Positions 25,713-35,539 of a stretch of DNA of 64,000 nt are shown in pieces. The stretch comes from Flavivirga rizhaonensis (GTDB lineage Bacteria; Bacteroidota; Bacteroidia; Flavobacteriales; Flavobacteriaceae). The translations under genes and the position numbers were made by a program. The notes beneath the pieces were generated by a model, which was given only the letters and a program-made list of their open reading frames with translations, ran no database searches and was not told the origin of the DNA. Position 1 is the first letter of the stretch; each line of letters starts with the position of its first letter. The stretch lies in the NCBI RefSeq assembly GCF_004791695.1, contig NZ_SRSO01000007.1, positions 124,001 through 188,000 on the forward strand, written 5' to 3'.

Positions 25713-26528
25713 ATGAATTTATTTAGCATTAAAGATAAAGTAGTACTTATAACGGGAGGTTGTGGAGTATTAGGAGGAAGTATTTCAGAATATTTATTAA
25801 AAGAAGGTGCTACAGTAGTTTTACTGGATTATAAAGAGGATCTTATAGAAAAGACAGTAACAAAATTTAAAGCCATAAGCGAACATGTAGATGGTCTTTT
25901 TTGTAATGTAACAGATGAAGAAAATTTACAAAAAGTTTCTGATACTATAATTGAAAAATACGGGCGCATAGATATTTTGTTAAATGCAGCTGGAGGAAAT
26001 ATGCCAGGGGCTACCATTGGACCTACACAAACCATTTTTGATGTAAATATCGATCACTTTAAAAAAGTAGTAGATTTGAATCTTTTTGGTAGTATCTTAC
26101 CATCTATTGTTTTTGGAAAAGAAATGGCAAAAAAGAAGAAAGGCGTTATTTTAAATGTGTCTTCCATGACAGCAGAAAGAGCCATTACAAGGGTTGTAGG
26201 GTATTCAGCTTCAAAAGCTGCTATTGATAATTTTACAAAATGGATGTCTGTTGAATTAGCTTTGAAATTTGGTGATGGATTACGGGTAAATGCGATTGCT
26301 CCGGGATTCTTTATTGGAAATCAAAATAGAGATTTACTAATCGATAAAGAAACAGGAAATTATACAGATAGAGGAAATACAATTATTCAAAATACACCAA
26401 TGAGAAGATTTGGTGATGCTGACGAATTGAACGGAGCCGTACATTATTTATGTTCTGATGCTTCAAAATTTGTTTCAGGGATTGTAGTTCCTATCGATGG
26501 CGGATTTAGTGCTTTTAGCGGTGTGTAA
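25713..26528 (+). CDS. SDR-family oxidoreductase, probable D-mannonate oxidoreductase (fructuronate reductase)
   Basis: From ATG 25713 the protein has 271 residues: MNLFSIKDKVVLITGGCGVL. The Rossmann dinucleotide motif is TGGCGVLGG, NAG is present as LNAAGG, the catalytic Ser lies in LNVSSMT, and the Tyr/Lys pair in YSASKAA. The end, SKFVSGIVVPIDGGFSAFSG, is typical of classical SDRs. The upstream GTG start at 25647 overlaps the operator and is rejected. Directly ahead of uxuA and uxaC, it probably interconverts fructuronate and mannonate in place of the unrelated UxuB. The substrate assignment is from context; gluconate-type SDRs look similar. Confidence 0.85.
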   Translation: MNLFSIKDKVVLITGGCGVLGGSISEYLLKEGATVVLLDYKEDLIEKTVTKFKAISEHVDGLFCNVTDEENLQKVSDTIIEKYGRIDILLNAAGGNMPGATIGPTQTIFDVNIDHFKKVVDLNLFGSILPSIVFGKEMAKKKKGVILNVSSMTAERAITRVVGYSASKAAIDNFTKWMSVELALKFGDGLRVNAIAPGFFIGNQNRDLLIDKETGNYTDRGNTIIQNTPMRRFGDADELNGAVHYLCSDASKFVSGIVVPIDGGFSAFSGV

Positions 26529-26551
26529 TATAATAATTAAGAGAAAAGAAG

Positions 26552-27733
26552 ATGAAACAAACATGGCGATGGTACGGACCTAATGATCCTGTGCAATTAT
26601 CAGATATTAAACAAGCAGGAGCAACTGGCATTGTTTCCGCATTACATCAAATCCCTAATGGCGACGTTTGGACTGTTGAAGCCATAAAAGAAAGAAAGCA
26701 AATTATTGAAACTGCGGGTTTAGAATGGTCTGTTGTAGAAAGTATACCTGTACATGAAAATATAAAAACCCGTTCGGGGAATTTCAGCATATACATTGAA
26801 AACTATAAGAAAAGTATAGAAAATTTAGCGGCTTGCGGTATCAACATTGTTTGTTACAATTTTATGCCAGTTTTAGACTGGACACGAACATCTTTGGATT
26901 ATGAAGTAGCCGATGGCTCTAAAGCATTACGTTTTGATGTGGTAGCTTTTGCAGCGTTCGAGTTATATTTATTAAAACGACCAGAAGCAGAAGCTATATA
27001 TTCTGATGCCGAAAAAGTTGAAGCAAAAGCATATGTAGATGAATTGTCTGAAGACAGAAAGAAAGCATTGGTAAACAATATTATAGCAGGGTTACCAGGA
27101 GCAGAAGAAGGGTATACACTAGAGCAATTTCAAACAATTTTAGATACCTATGCTAATATTGATGCTAAGAAATTAAAAGAAAATCTGGTAGCCTTCTTAA
27201 AAGAAATTATCCCTATAGCAGCTCAAAATAATGTGTTAATGTGTATTCATCCAGATGATCCACCTTATGCCATTTTAGGATTACCAAGAGTGGTGAGTAC
27301 CGAAGCAGATTATGCATATATTTTTGAACAAGTACCTCATATATCTAATGGCATTACGTTTTGCACAGGATCTTTAGGCGTAAGGGCAGATAACAATCTG
27401 GTACAAATTTTTAAACGCTTTGCAGAACGTGTGCACTTTTTACATTTAAGAAGCACAAAAAGAGACAAAAAAGGAAACTTTTACGAAGCCAATCATCTAG
27501 AGGGAGATGTAGATATGTATAGTATTGTAAAAGAAGTTATAGCTGAAGAAGCAAAAAGAAAAGAAGCTGGAAGAGTAGATGCTCTGATTCCGGTACGTCC
27601 GGATCATGGTCATCAAATGTTGGATGACTTACATAAAAAAACAAACCCTGGATATTCGGGAATTGGACGTTTACGAGGATTAGCAGAATTGAGGGGATTG
27701 GAATTGGGAATTTCTAGAAGCGTAGGATTATGA
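26552..27733 (+). CDS. uxuA: Mannonate dehydratase
   Basis: The protein has 393 residues, the usual UxuA length. It starts [20 protein letters not shown] and continues [19 protein letters not shown], a hallmark of the family. Metal/active-site segments include [36 protein letters not shown] and [10 protein letters not shown]. UxuA removes water from D-mannonate to give 2-keto-3-deoxygluconate. It follows the SDR by 23 bases and overlaps uxaC by four bases (ATGA). The kinase and aldolase needed to finish the pathway are not in this window. Confidence 0.96.
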   Translation: MKQTWRWYGPNDPVQLSDIKQAGATGIVSALHQIPNGDVWTVEAIKERKQIIETAGLEWSVVESIPVHENIKTRSGNFSIYIENYKKSIENLAACGINIVCYNFMPVLDWTRTSLDYEVADGSKALRFDVVAFAAFELYLLKRPEAEAIYSDAEKVEAKAYVDELSEDRKKALVNNIIAGLPGAEEGYTLEQFQTILDTYANIDAKKLKENLVAFLKEIIPIAAQNNVLMCIHPDDPPYAILGLPRVVSTEADYAYIFEQVPHISNGITFCTGSLGVRADNNLVQIFKRFAERVHFLHLRSTKRDKKGNFYEANHLEGDVDMYSIVKEVIAEEAKRKEAGRVDALIPVRPDHGHQMLDDLHKKTNPGYSGIGRLRGLAELRGLELGISRSVGL

Positions 27734-29151
27734 TGTTGACAAATTCAAAGGCATTTATAACAGATAATTTTTTATTGCGATCTAAAGAAGCAGAAATTTT
27801 ATATCACGATTATGCTAAAGGTATGCCTATAATAGATTATCATAATCATTTATCTGCCAAACAAATTGCCGAAAATAAACCGGTTGGAAATATTACTAAG
27901 GCCTGGTTAAGTGAAGATCATTATAAATGGCGTGGAATGAGAGCTCATGGTATAGATGAAGCCTATATTACGGGTACCGCTTCTTTAAAAGATAAGTTTA
28001 CAAAATGGGGAAAAACGGTTCCATTTACCTTAAGAAATCCGTTATTTCACTGGACGCAATTAGAGTTGAAGCGTTATTTTGATATAGATACCATTCTACA
28101 ACCCGATACAGCCGATGACATTTATGAAAAAGCCAATACTATTTTAGCTCAAAAGACACCGGCACAGTTGTTAGAACAAATGAAAGTAGAACTTGTTTGT
28201 ACTACGGACGACCCAACAGATTCTTTAGAATATCATAAGCAAATTGCAGCGGGTAATTTTTACACGAAAGTATTACCTACGTTTCGATCAGATAATTTCT
28301 TTTTTATTGAGAATACTGTTACGTTTACAGCCTATTTAGATAAGTTAGATGCTTGTGTTAATTTTTCTATTGATAGTCTTGACAGTTTATTTAAAGCCAT
28401 TGATGAAAGAATAGATTTCTTCGATGAACATGGTTGCAAATTGTCCGATTACGGTATTACAGGACCTCTCTATGTAGTAGATTATACAGAAGATGAAGTT
28501 ACCGAAATCTTTAAGAAATTTTTAAGTAAAATAACGTTAACTGAAGACGAAATAGCAAAATACAGAACGTATATTTTATTTTATTTATCTCGTAAATACC
28601 ATGAAAAAGGGTGGGCGCAACAATTTCATTTAGGACCTATAAGAAATAATAATAAAAGACTTGTAGAACAATGTGGTGCTGATGCGGGATGTGATTCCAT
28701 AGGAGATTATTCATTCGCAGAATCGATGTCAAAATTCTTTGGGCAGTTAGATTATGAAAACAAATTAACTAAAACAATTTGTTATAATCTAAACCCAGCA
28801 CATAATGAAGTATTTGCAAGCATGATGGGTAATTTCAATACAGGAGAATTACCAGGTAAGATGCAGTGGGGATCCAGTTGGTGGTATTTAGACCAAAAAG
28901 ATGGTATAGAAAAACAATTAAACACGCTATCAAATATAGGTCTGTTAAGCCATTTTGTTGGTATGTTAACAGATAGCCGTAGTTTTTTATCGTTCCCGAG
29001 ACATGAGTATTTCAGACGTATATTATGTGATTTAATTGCTGATGATGTACAAAAAGGATTGGTGCCTAATGATATGGCTTTTTTAGGAAAGATAGTCCAA
29101 GACATATGTTATAATAATGCTATGAATTATTTTAAATTTGATAGTAACTAA
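27730..29151 (+). CDS. uxaC: Glucuronate (uronate) isomerase
   Basis: The protein has 473 residues. It shows the amidohydrolase-like UxaC signature near the start ([19 protein letters not shown]) and the family segments [53 protein letters not shown] and [20 protein letters not shown]. UxaC converts D-glucuronate to D-fructuronate (and galacturonate to tagaturonate), feeding the SDR and UxuA upstream. It starts at the ATG overlapping the uxuA stop; a second ATG follows immediately. Ten bases separate it from the TRAP binding-protein gene. Confidence 0.97.
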   Translation: MMLTNSKAFITDNFLLRSKEAEILYHDYAKGMPIIDYHNHLSAKQIAENKPVGNITKAWLSEDHYKWRGMRAHGIDEAYITGTASLKDKFTKWGKTVPFTLRNPLFHWTQLELKRYFDIDTILQPDTADDIYEKANTILAQKTPAQLLEQMKVELVCTTDDPTDSLEYHKQIAAGNFYTKVLPTFRSDNFFFIENTVTFTAYLDKLDACVNFSIDSLDSLFKAIDERIDFFDEHGCKLSDYGITGPLYVVDYTEDEVTEIFKKFLSKITLTEDEIAKYRTYILFYLSRKYHEKGWAQQFHLGPIRNNNKRLVEQCGADAGCDSIGDYSFAESMSKFFGQLDYENKLTKTICYNLNPAHNEVFASMMGNFNTGELPGKMQWGSSWWYLDQKDGIEKQLNTLSNIGLLSHFVGMLTDSRSFLSFPRHEYFRRILCDLIADDVQKGLVPNDMAFLGKIVQDICYNNAMNYFKFDSN

Positions 29152-29160
29152 AAATACTTT

Positions 29161-30159
29161 ATGAAGAATCCATATTTAAAATTCTTGTCAATTAAAACAC
29201 TGCTTGTTTTAATGATATCATATATGCTAAGTTCATGTGATACTTTGCAAGGTAAAAAAGTTATAAAACTGGCGCACGGTTTAGATATGAGTCATCCAGT
29301 CCATAAAGCCATGGTGTTTATGGCTGAGGATTTGGAAAAACGTTCCAATGGGACTATGGGGATTCAAATTTATCCAAACCAACAACTTGGAACCGAACGT
29401 CAAGCCTTAGAATTATTGCAAATAGGAAGTTTAGATATGACCAAAGTCTCAGCTGCCGTTATGGAGAACTTTTCTCCTAATATGAAAGTATTTGGACTGC
29501 CTTTTTTATTTAGAGACCGAACACATATTTTTAATGTTCTGGATGGAGAGATAGGAAAAGAGCTTTTAGATGGTGGGCAAAAATATTGGCTTAAAGGCCT
29601 TGGTTATTATGATTCAGGAAGCCGAAGTTTTTATACAAAAGAAAAGCCTGTAAAATCACCTGAAGATTTAAAAGGGTTAAAGATTCGTGTTATGGAAAGT
29701 ATTACTGCTATGAATATGGTGAGTAGTTTAGGAGGTTCTCCAACACCAATTTCATGGGGAGAATTGTATACTTCTTTACAACAAGGTGTTGTTGATGGTG
29801 CTGAAAATAATCCACCTAGCTTTTACTTGTCACGTCATTATGAAGTCTGTAAGTTTTATTCTTTAGATGAGCATACATCTATACCAGATGTACTGATTAT
29901 GGGAACACATTTATGGAATGATTTGAATGATGAACAACAAAAATGGGTTCAAGCTTCTGTAAATGTATCTGTTAAGCACCAAAGAAAACTGTGGGAAGAA
30001 GCAGAGCAGGAGGCGTTAGAAGAAGTAAAAAAAGCAGGTGTTCAGGTTATTAACCCTGACAAATCAAAATTTCAGGAAAAAGTAGCAGATATGTACGAAA
30101 GCTATAAAGATGAAAATGAGATTTATAGTTTGATCAATAGAATTCAAAAAGTAAAATAA
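29161..30159 (+). CDS. dctP: TRAP transporter solute-binding lipoprotein (DctP type)
   Basis: The protein has 332 residues. A type II signal peptide ends in YMLSSC, so it is anchored in the membrane as a lipoprotein. The family pattern is clear: KLAHGLDMSHPVHKAMVFMA, PNQQLGTERQALELLQIGSL, FGLPFLFRD, then the ligand Arg region LKGLKIRVMES and NNPPSFY. DctP proteins bind an organic acid through a conserved Arg-carboxylate contact, here probably a hexuronate because of the operon. It is followed by DctQ and DctM genes, making a complete importer. Confidence 0.95.
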   Translation: MKNPYLKFLSIKTLLVLMISYMLSSCDTLQGKKVIKLAHGLDMSHPVHKAMVFMAEDLEKRSNGTMGIQIYPNQQLGTERQALELLQIGSLDMTKVSAAVMENFSPNMKVFGLPFLFRDRTHIFNVLDGEIGKELLDGGQKYWLKGLGYYDSGSRSFYTKEKPVKSPEDLKGLKIRVMESITAMNMVSSLGGSPTPISWGELYTSLQQGVVDGAENNPPSFYLSRHYEVCKFYSLDEHTSIPDVLIMGTHLWNDLNDEQQKWVQASVNVSVKHQRKLWEEAEQEALEEVKKAGVQVINPDKSKFQEKVADMYESYKDENEIYSLINRIQKVK

Positions 30160-30178
30160 CACTATAGTTTATAAAATT

Positions 30179-30646
30179 ATGGAAATAAGAAAGAAAATAG
30201 ATAAGGTTCTAGGCAATACTTTGGTTTTAATTATGGCCGTTATGGTTGTAAATGTACTTTGGCAGGTATTTACCAGATTTATAGTAGGTACGCCAAGTTC
30301 GTTTACAGATGAATTAGCCAGATATTTAATGATTTGGGTCGGTGTATTAGGAGCTGCTTATGTTTCTGGAAAGCGAATGCATGTTGCCATAGATTTAATT
30401 CCCAGAAAAATTAGTAAACCAAACCAAGTTAAGTTAAAGATTTTTGTAAACATTCTCATCATCATTTTTTGTTTGGCGGCACTTGTTATTGGGGGTGCCA
30501 GGTTAGTCTATATAACCTATGTTTTAGAACAATACTCGCCTGCACTTCAAATTCCATTGGCACTCGTTTACTTAGTGATTCCTATTAGTGGGCTCTTAAT
30601 TATTTTCTATAAAGTTTCAGACATTTTTAATAAACAATTATTCTAA
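30179..30646 (+). CDS. dctQ: TRAP transporter small membrane subunit (DctQ type)
   Basis: The protein has 155 residues with four predicted membrane helices (LVLIMAVMVVNVLWQVFTRF; LMIWVGVLGAAYVSGK; VNILIIIFCLAALVIGG; IPLALVYLVIPISGLLIIFY). The DctQ signature is present as FTDELARYLMIWVGVLGAAY with the nearby Arg/His KRMHVAIDL. It works with DctM in a sodium-driven importer. Its stop codon and the DctM start share bases (TAATGG). Confidence 0.94.
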   Translation: MEIRKKIDKVLGNTLVLIMAVMVVNVLWQVFTRFIVGTPSSFTDELARYLMIWVGVLGAAYVSGKRMHVAIDLIPRKISKPNQVKLKIFVNILIIIFCLAALVIGGARLVYITYVLEQYSPALQIPLALVYLVIPISGLLIIFYKVSDIFNKQLF

Positions 30647-31941
30647 TGGAATATATACCAGTAATCATTTTAGTTTTAAGTTTCGTTAGTTTATTGTTAA
30701 TAGGTGTACCTGTTGCCTGGAGTATCGCTATTTCATCATTATTAACTATGATGGTAAGTATTCCAACGTTACCGGCATTAACAACCGTTTCTCAAAGAAT
30801 AGGCACGGGACTCGATAGTTTTGCACTTCTCGCCATTCCGTTTTTTGTACTTTCAGGACAACTCATGAACAAAGGAGGCATAGCCCATCGCTTAATAGCT
30901 TTTGCTAAAACTTTAGTAGGGGCTCTTCCTGGAGGATTGGCTTTGATAAATGTTGTTTCAGCCATGCTTATGGGGGCTATTGCAGGTTCGGCTATGGCTT
31001 CTGCATCCGCAATGGGAAGTATATTAGGTCCGGAAATGGAGAAAGAAGGCTATTCTAAAGAATTTGGAGCTGCTGTAAATATTACATCTTCTACTATAGG
31101 ACTTGTTATTCCTCCAAGTAATGTGTTAATTGTATATTCTCTGGCTAGTGGTGGTGTGTCTATAGCGGCATTGTTCCTCGCTGGATATATCCCTGGAATT
31201 CTAACAGGACTATTTTTAATGATAGTTGCCTCACTTTGGGCTAAAAAGAAAAAATATAAAGTTGGAAAACGTAGTTCTTTAAAGGATGTTGTGAAAACAT
31301 TTATAGCAGCTTTCCCAAGTTTAATGCTTTTAGTAGTTGTTATAGGAGGTATTGTTACTGGAATTTTTACTGCGACAGAAGCTTCTGCAATTGCCGTACT
31401 ATATACATTAGTTCTTGCGTTTTACTACAAAGAAATTTCAATTAAGGGCTTACCTCAGATATTTTTAGATTCTTGTGGTACAACGGCTATTGTGATGTTA
31501 TTAATTGGCACATCCATGAGTATGTCCTGGATTATGAGTTATGAAAATATTCCTCAGGATATTTCTACCTTGCTTTTAGGGGTTAGTGATAATCCTATTA
31601 TCGTTTTATTGATCATTAACCTATTGCTTTTATTTGTGGGTATATTTATGGATATGACACCTGCTGTTTTGATTTTTACACCTATATTTTTACCAATCAT
31701 TACAGAGTTAGGCATGGATCCTGTACAGTTCGGAATCGTGATGGTGCTTAACTTATGTATTGGACTCTGTACACCTCCCGTCGGCTCGGTCTTGTTTGTC
31801 GGTGTTGGTATTGCAAATACAACCATAGAAAAAGTAGTGAAACCGTTATTGCCGCTCTTTGTTTCTATGATTGTAGCGTTATTTCTGGTAACGTATTTTC
31901 CTGAATTAAGCTTGTGGTTACCTAGGTTATTTGGGTTATAA
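30646..31941 (+). CDS. dctM: TRAP transporter large permease subunit (DctM type)
   Basis: The protein has 431 residues with about 11-12 membrane helices, the standard DctM topology. Family segments visible are LLIGVPVAWSIAISSLL, FALLAIPFFVLSGQLMNKGG, SAMLMGAIAGSAMASASAMG, GLVIPPSNVLIVYSLASGG, TATEASAIAVLYTL and NLCIGLCTPPVGSVLFVG. It ends the hexuronate operon. No strong hairpin is seen directly after the stop. Confidence 0.96.
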   Translation: MEYIPVIILVLSFVSLLLIGVPVAWSIAISSLLTMMVSIPTLPALTTVSQRIGTGLDSFALLAIPFFVLSGQLMNKGGIAHRLIAFAKTLVGALPGGLALINVVSAMLMGAIAGSAMASASAMGSILGPEMEKEGYSKEFGAAVNITSSTIGLVIPPSNVLIVYSLASGGVSIAALFLAGYIPGILTGLFLMIVASLWAKKKKYKVGKRSSLKDVVKTFIAAFPSLMLLVVVIGGIVTGIFTATEASAIAVLYTLVLAFYYKEISIKGLPQIFLDSCGTTAIVMLLIGTSMSMSWIMSYENIPQDISTLLLGVSDNPIIVLLIINLLLLFVGIFMDMTPAVLIFTPIFLPIITELGMDPVQFGIVMVLNLCIGLCTPPVGSVLFVGVGIANTTIEKVVKPLLPLFVSMIVALFLVTYFPELSLWLPRLFGL

Positions 31942-32460
31942 TAAAATTAGTATATAAATCTTTAGAAGATGTTATGTAGAGCAATTTTTCAATGATTATT
32001 TAAATTTGATTTTTCTAAATTAAGAGCTTCAACCTCCTTTAAAACTTTTTTGATCCATAATTGTAAAGAATAATAATACATTTATACATAGCTTCTAAAC
32101 AATTTTTTTTATTAAACTTTCGTTCTCAGTAGTTTTACACCCTCACTGTACATAAAAGTATAAAACTATTGCGATTGTATTTTACAACTTGTCTTCAATA
32201 CAAGCAGTGGCATTTATTTCATCTCGTATTGATTATTTTCTTCAGATTCAACAAAAAAATGTTTTTTGAACGAAATATCATATTTATTTGAACATTTTGA
32301 ACCCTTTGACATACGAAAAATTGTGGGAAATTTATGAAATAGATATAGTGTGATCAATAAGCTTGAAGTTTAAGGATTTATCTGTCCTTTCTTAAAGATT
32401 AATTTTTAATCTAACAAGTTATAGTCTTTTAACCCAAAAACAGTTAAACTTACTTACAGA
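31942..32460. other. 519-base intergenic region
   Basis: No coding frame is supported. It contains weak A/T-rich dyads such as cttgt-cttcaat-acaag at about 32187-32203. No clear -7 element matching TAnnTTTG was found. A promoter for the downstream lipoprotein gene is expected somewhere in the last 200 bases. Confidence 0.4.
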
Positions 32461-35400
32461 ATGGCAAATGTTAATTTTAAAATTGCTTGTTTCTTTTTTT
32501 TAATTTTAATGTGTTTTTTCCAATCTTGTTTAAATAATAGAGACATCCCAATAAATAAAATTGATAGGTTAAGTGAGGACAACGATTATATTATAACAGA
32601 TTGGCAAATAACAGGTCCTTTTTATTCAGATACACTTTTTTCAAGTGAAATTAAGAAACCTGACTATTATCCCTTGAAAAGTCGTGGGATTGTAGAAGAG
32701 TCTAAGTTGAATTCTAAGTTGATTGTGGGTTTAAATAATAGTGAGCGTGATGCCTCTTCCCATGGTTCGAATAATTATACAAATTCTAGATACCATAATG
32801 AACAAGGCTATGTCGATTTCGGAAACTATTTTAAGTTAAATAAAACGGCTGTTACGTATATGTCTTGTTTTATTAATAGTCATATTGAACAAGATGTGGT
32901 TTTTATGGTAGGTGCCGCAGACGGTTACAAAATGTTTCTAAATGGAGATTCAATATGTAATTCATATAATCTTCGCAATTTTGTTCCGTATTCGGATATA
33001 GTACATGCAAAACTAAAAAAAGGGAATAATTTATTAATCATTAAATTAATAAATACTCGCAAAACCTGGATGAAAACTGACTATAACAAGCAATGGAAAT
33101 TTAATTGTAAACTAACAAACTCAGATCGTTATTATAGTTTTTATCAGAAAATTAAAAATGACTATCTTAAATTTCTTGTCGTTCCAAAATTTTATCCACT
33201 TGAATTACAAGATGTGTTTGATTCAATGAATCCTGCTCATAAAATTTCTTTGTTTGACCCTCACCGTAAACGAATAGGTTCAGATAGTTCTAATTTAGGA
33301 GTAAAAGAATTTAAATTACCATCTAGCATGAAGCCAGGGTTGTACGAGGCAGAAATCTATACTAAGAAAGATACGTTTTCACAACAGTTTTATTATGGAG
33401 ATTTAAAAAATGGTATAGAAAACCTTTTAGAGCAAGCAAATAATATCATCAAAAATACTTCTGATGTAAAACTAAAAATTAATTTGCAAGCCTTAGTTAA
33501 AAGGCATCAATTAATAGAAGATCATTATACAGATCGTAAAGGAATACATATAGAAACTTCAGAGGATGGAATAAACTATAGTACATTAACAAAATCACTT
33601 ATAGTGCCCACCAGGTGGTTGAATTTAAACCATAAAAATTTTTTACGATTATCACCTATTGCAGATAAAAGTAGTAAAATTTCGGAAATTAGTTTTTATA
33701 CTGAGGGGCGTTCTAGCTCAAGGATAAATCCAAAACGAGTTAGCGATACGATACGTTTTTCAGAAATAACAGATAACAATGATGATACATTTACCGTACT
33801 AAGAAAGAAAGAAGCTCCCTTAGTAATTGAATTTGATAGTCATAAAAAACCTCTTTTTGCTCGTATAATACCGGATCAACAATGGCATGTATTAGAAAAA
33901 AAATACCTGTTTATATATTCTGAACTGTATGATATTTTAGATAAACTAAAAAAGGAAGAAGAACCATTTAAAGATGTATCGGGGAACCATATTAGGAGTT
34001 TTATTTCAAGAATAGACAATAAACCGCAACATTATTTTATTCAAACTCCCAAAGAAGACATTCTAAAACAAAAAAAAATGCCATTGATAGTACAATGCCG
34101 TTTTTATGAGAAACAACACTTAGATTTCTTAAAAAGTGTTTTTGTGTCTAATATAGAGGTTATTGACCTGTACTCTTATTGGTTAAATGAGAATAAGTGT
34201 ATTATGGTAACACCATCTGGCAGGACGTATTCAAAAGCTATACAAACTCCTATTGCCGAGGCTGATGTATTGGCTGTTATTGAAGAGGTTAAAAAAGATT
34301 ATAATATAGATGCATCACGAATATATTTATATGGAATTTGTAGTGGAAGTAAATTAGCGCTTTCACTTGCTAGCAAGTATCCCGATAAATTTGCAGCCGT
34401 TGGTATTGCTAGTGGTGCTTTTAAAACCCGAGTAGATAATAAATGGGAGCAATTTAATCTTCCTGCAACGATGACTTCAAACGTTTATAACCTTCCTGTT
34501 TATGCCTTTAATATAGAATCTGATAACCATTCACCTATAGAAATTATGAAGACGTATGTAGACGAAGCTCGAAAAAACGAAATAGAAATTGATTTTGATG
34601 TGTATAAAAATCACCATTTAAAAGCATTTCCTTTTTGGTATCGTCCAACTAACGTGCTATCAAGTTTTCAAAATAAAACATTAAGCATACCAAAAAAAAT
34701 AATATATGAAACAGCATATTATAAGTATAACAAGGCATATTGGATAAGTGTATTTCCTGAAAAAACTGGTGACAAAGGAACTATTAAAGCTATTGCCAAA
34801 GGAAACAATATTACTGTTGATGCCGATAAAATAAAGAAATTTTCAATTTTAACAAATGAAGCCCCAATCGATAAAAATAAAAAGTTAATAATTAGCTTAA
34901 ACGGTGAATCCAAAATTTACATGCCTCCTTATCCTAAAGAATTAACAATCTGGCTTTCAGATAAGAATTTAGATACGATTGCTCAAAAAAATGAATTTAC
35001 AGAAGGGCCAATAATAGATATTTTTAGAAATCATTTTATACTTATTAAAGGAAGTCTGGGGTCAAAATCGCAACGAATTAGTGAAGATAGTCTAGCTAAT
35101 AAGTTTATAAATATATGGGAGAATAGTTATTATGTAAAACCCGAACTTAAAACAGATTATGAGGTTATGGATACCGATATCCAGAGTAGTAACCTTATTC
35201 TTCTAGGAAATCAGTATACTAATAAAATTTTTAAAGCTATTTATAAACAGACACCTCTTAAAGTAGAAAAAGATTATATAGAACTTGATGGAAGAAAATT
35301 TAAAGGGAATGCTTTGGGGTATTATATGGTTTATCCTAATCCGCTTAACCCTAAAAAATATATGGTATTGATTGGAGGTAATGATCTTAGTAAAGTAACA

Positions 35401-35532
35401 TTAGATAAGCGAAACTTGGCCGAGGACGGTTTTTTCGATTATGAAATATTTAATTATAGGTATAGAATAGCGGAAATAATCGATAAAGGTTATTTTAATC
35501 AGTATTGGAAGCTATCAAATAAGAATAAATAA
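32461..35532 (+). CDS. Large lipoprotein with alpha/beta-hydrolase (esterase/peptidase-like) domain
   Basis: The protein has 1023 residues. A type II signal peptide ends in MCFFQSC. Residues 35-215 look like a PA14/galactose-binding-like beta-sandwich (DYIITDWQITGPFYSDTLF; VGAADGYKMFLNGDSICN). The middle (about 330-520) is unassigned beta-rich. An alpha/beta-hydrolase core spans about 525-740: PLIVQCRFYE, then DASRIYLYGICSGSKLALSL with the nucleophile elbow GICSG, and a late His in YKNHHLKAFPFWYRP. The elbow reads GxCxG rather than GxSxG, so the nucleophile may be Cys. The C-terminal 280 residues are unassigned. It follows the hexuronate operon and precedes the O-antigen-ligase-like gene by seven bases. 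A role in glycan or ester processing outside the cell is possible but unproven. Confidence 0.75.
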   Translation: MANVNFKIACFFFLILMCFFQSCLNNRDIPINKIDRLSEDNDYIITDWQITGPFYSDTLFSSEIKKPDYYPLKSRGIVEESKLNSKLIVGLNNSERDASSHGSNNYTNSRYHNEQGYVDFGNYFKLNKTAVTYMSCFINSHIEQDVVFMVGAADGYKMFLNGDSICNSYNLRNFVPYSDIVHAKLKKGNNLLIIKLINTRKTWMKTDYNKQWKFNCKLTNSDRYYSFYQKIKNDYLKFLVVPKFYPLELQDVFDSMNPAHKISLFDPHRKRIGSDSSNLGVKEFKLPSSMKPGLYEAEIYTKKDTFSQQFYYGDLKNGIENLLEQANNIIKNTSDVKLKINLQALVKRHQLIEDHYTDRKGIHIETSEDGINYSTLTKSLIVPTRWLNLNHKNFLRLSPIADKSSKISEISFYTEGRSSSRINPKRVSDTIRFSEITDNNDDTFTVLRKKEAPLVIEFDSHKKPLFARIIPDQQWHVLEKKYLFIYSELYDILDKLKKEEEPFKDVSGNHIRSFISRIDNKPQHYFIQTPKEDILKQKKMPLIVQCRFYEKQHLDFLKSVFVSNIEVIDLYSYWLNENKCIMVTPSGRTYSKAIQTPIAEADVLAVIEEVKKDYNIDASRIYLYGICSGSKLALSLASKYPDKFAAVGIASGAFKTRVDNKWEQFNLPATMTSNVYNLPVYAFNIESDNHSPIEIMKTYVDEARKNEIEIDFDVYKNHHLKAFPFWYRPTNVLSSFQNKTLSIPKKIIYETAYYKYNKAYWISVFPEKTGDKGTIKAIAKGNNITVDADKIKKFSILTNEAPIDKNKKLIISLNGESKIYMPPYPKELTIWLSDKNLDTIAQKNEFTEGPIIDIFRNHFILIKGSLGSKSQRISEDSLANKFINIWENSYYVKPELKTDYEVMDTDIQSSNLILLGNQYTNKIFKAIYKQTPLKVEKDYIELDGRKFKGNALGYYMVYPNPLNPKKYMVLIGGNDLSKVTLDKRNLAEDGFFDYEIFNYRYRIAEIIDKGYFNQYWKLSNKNK

Positions 35533-35539
35533 TTTTCCA

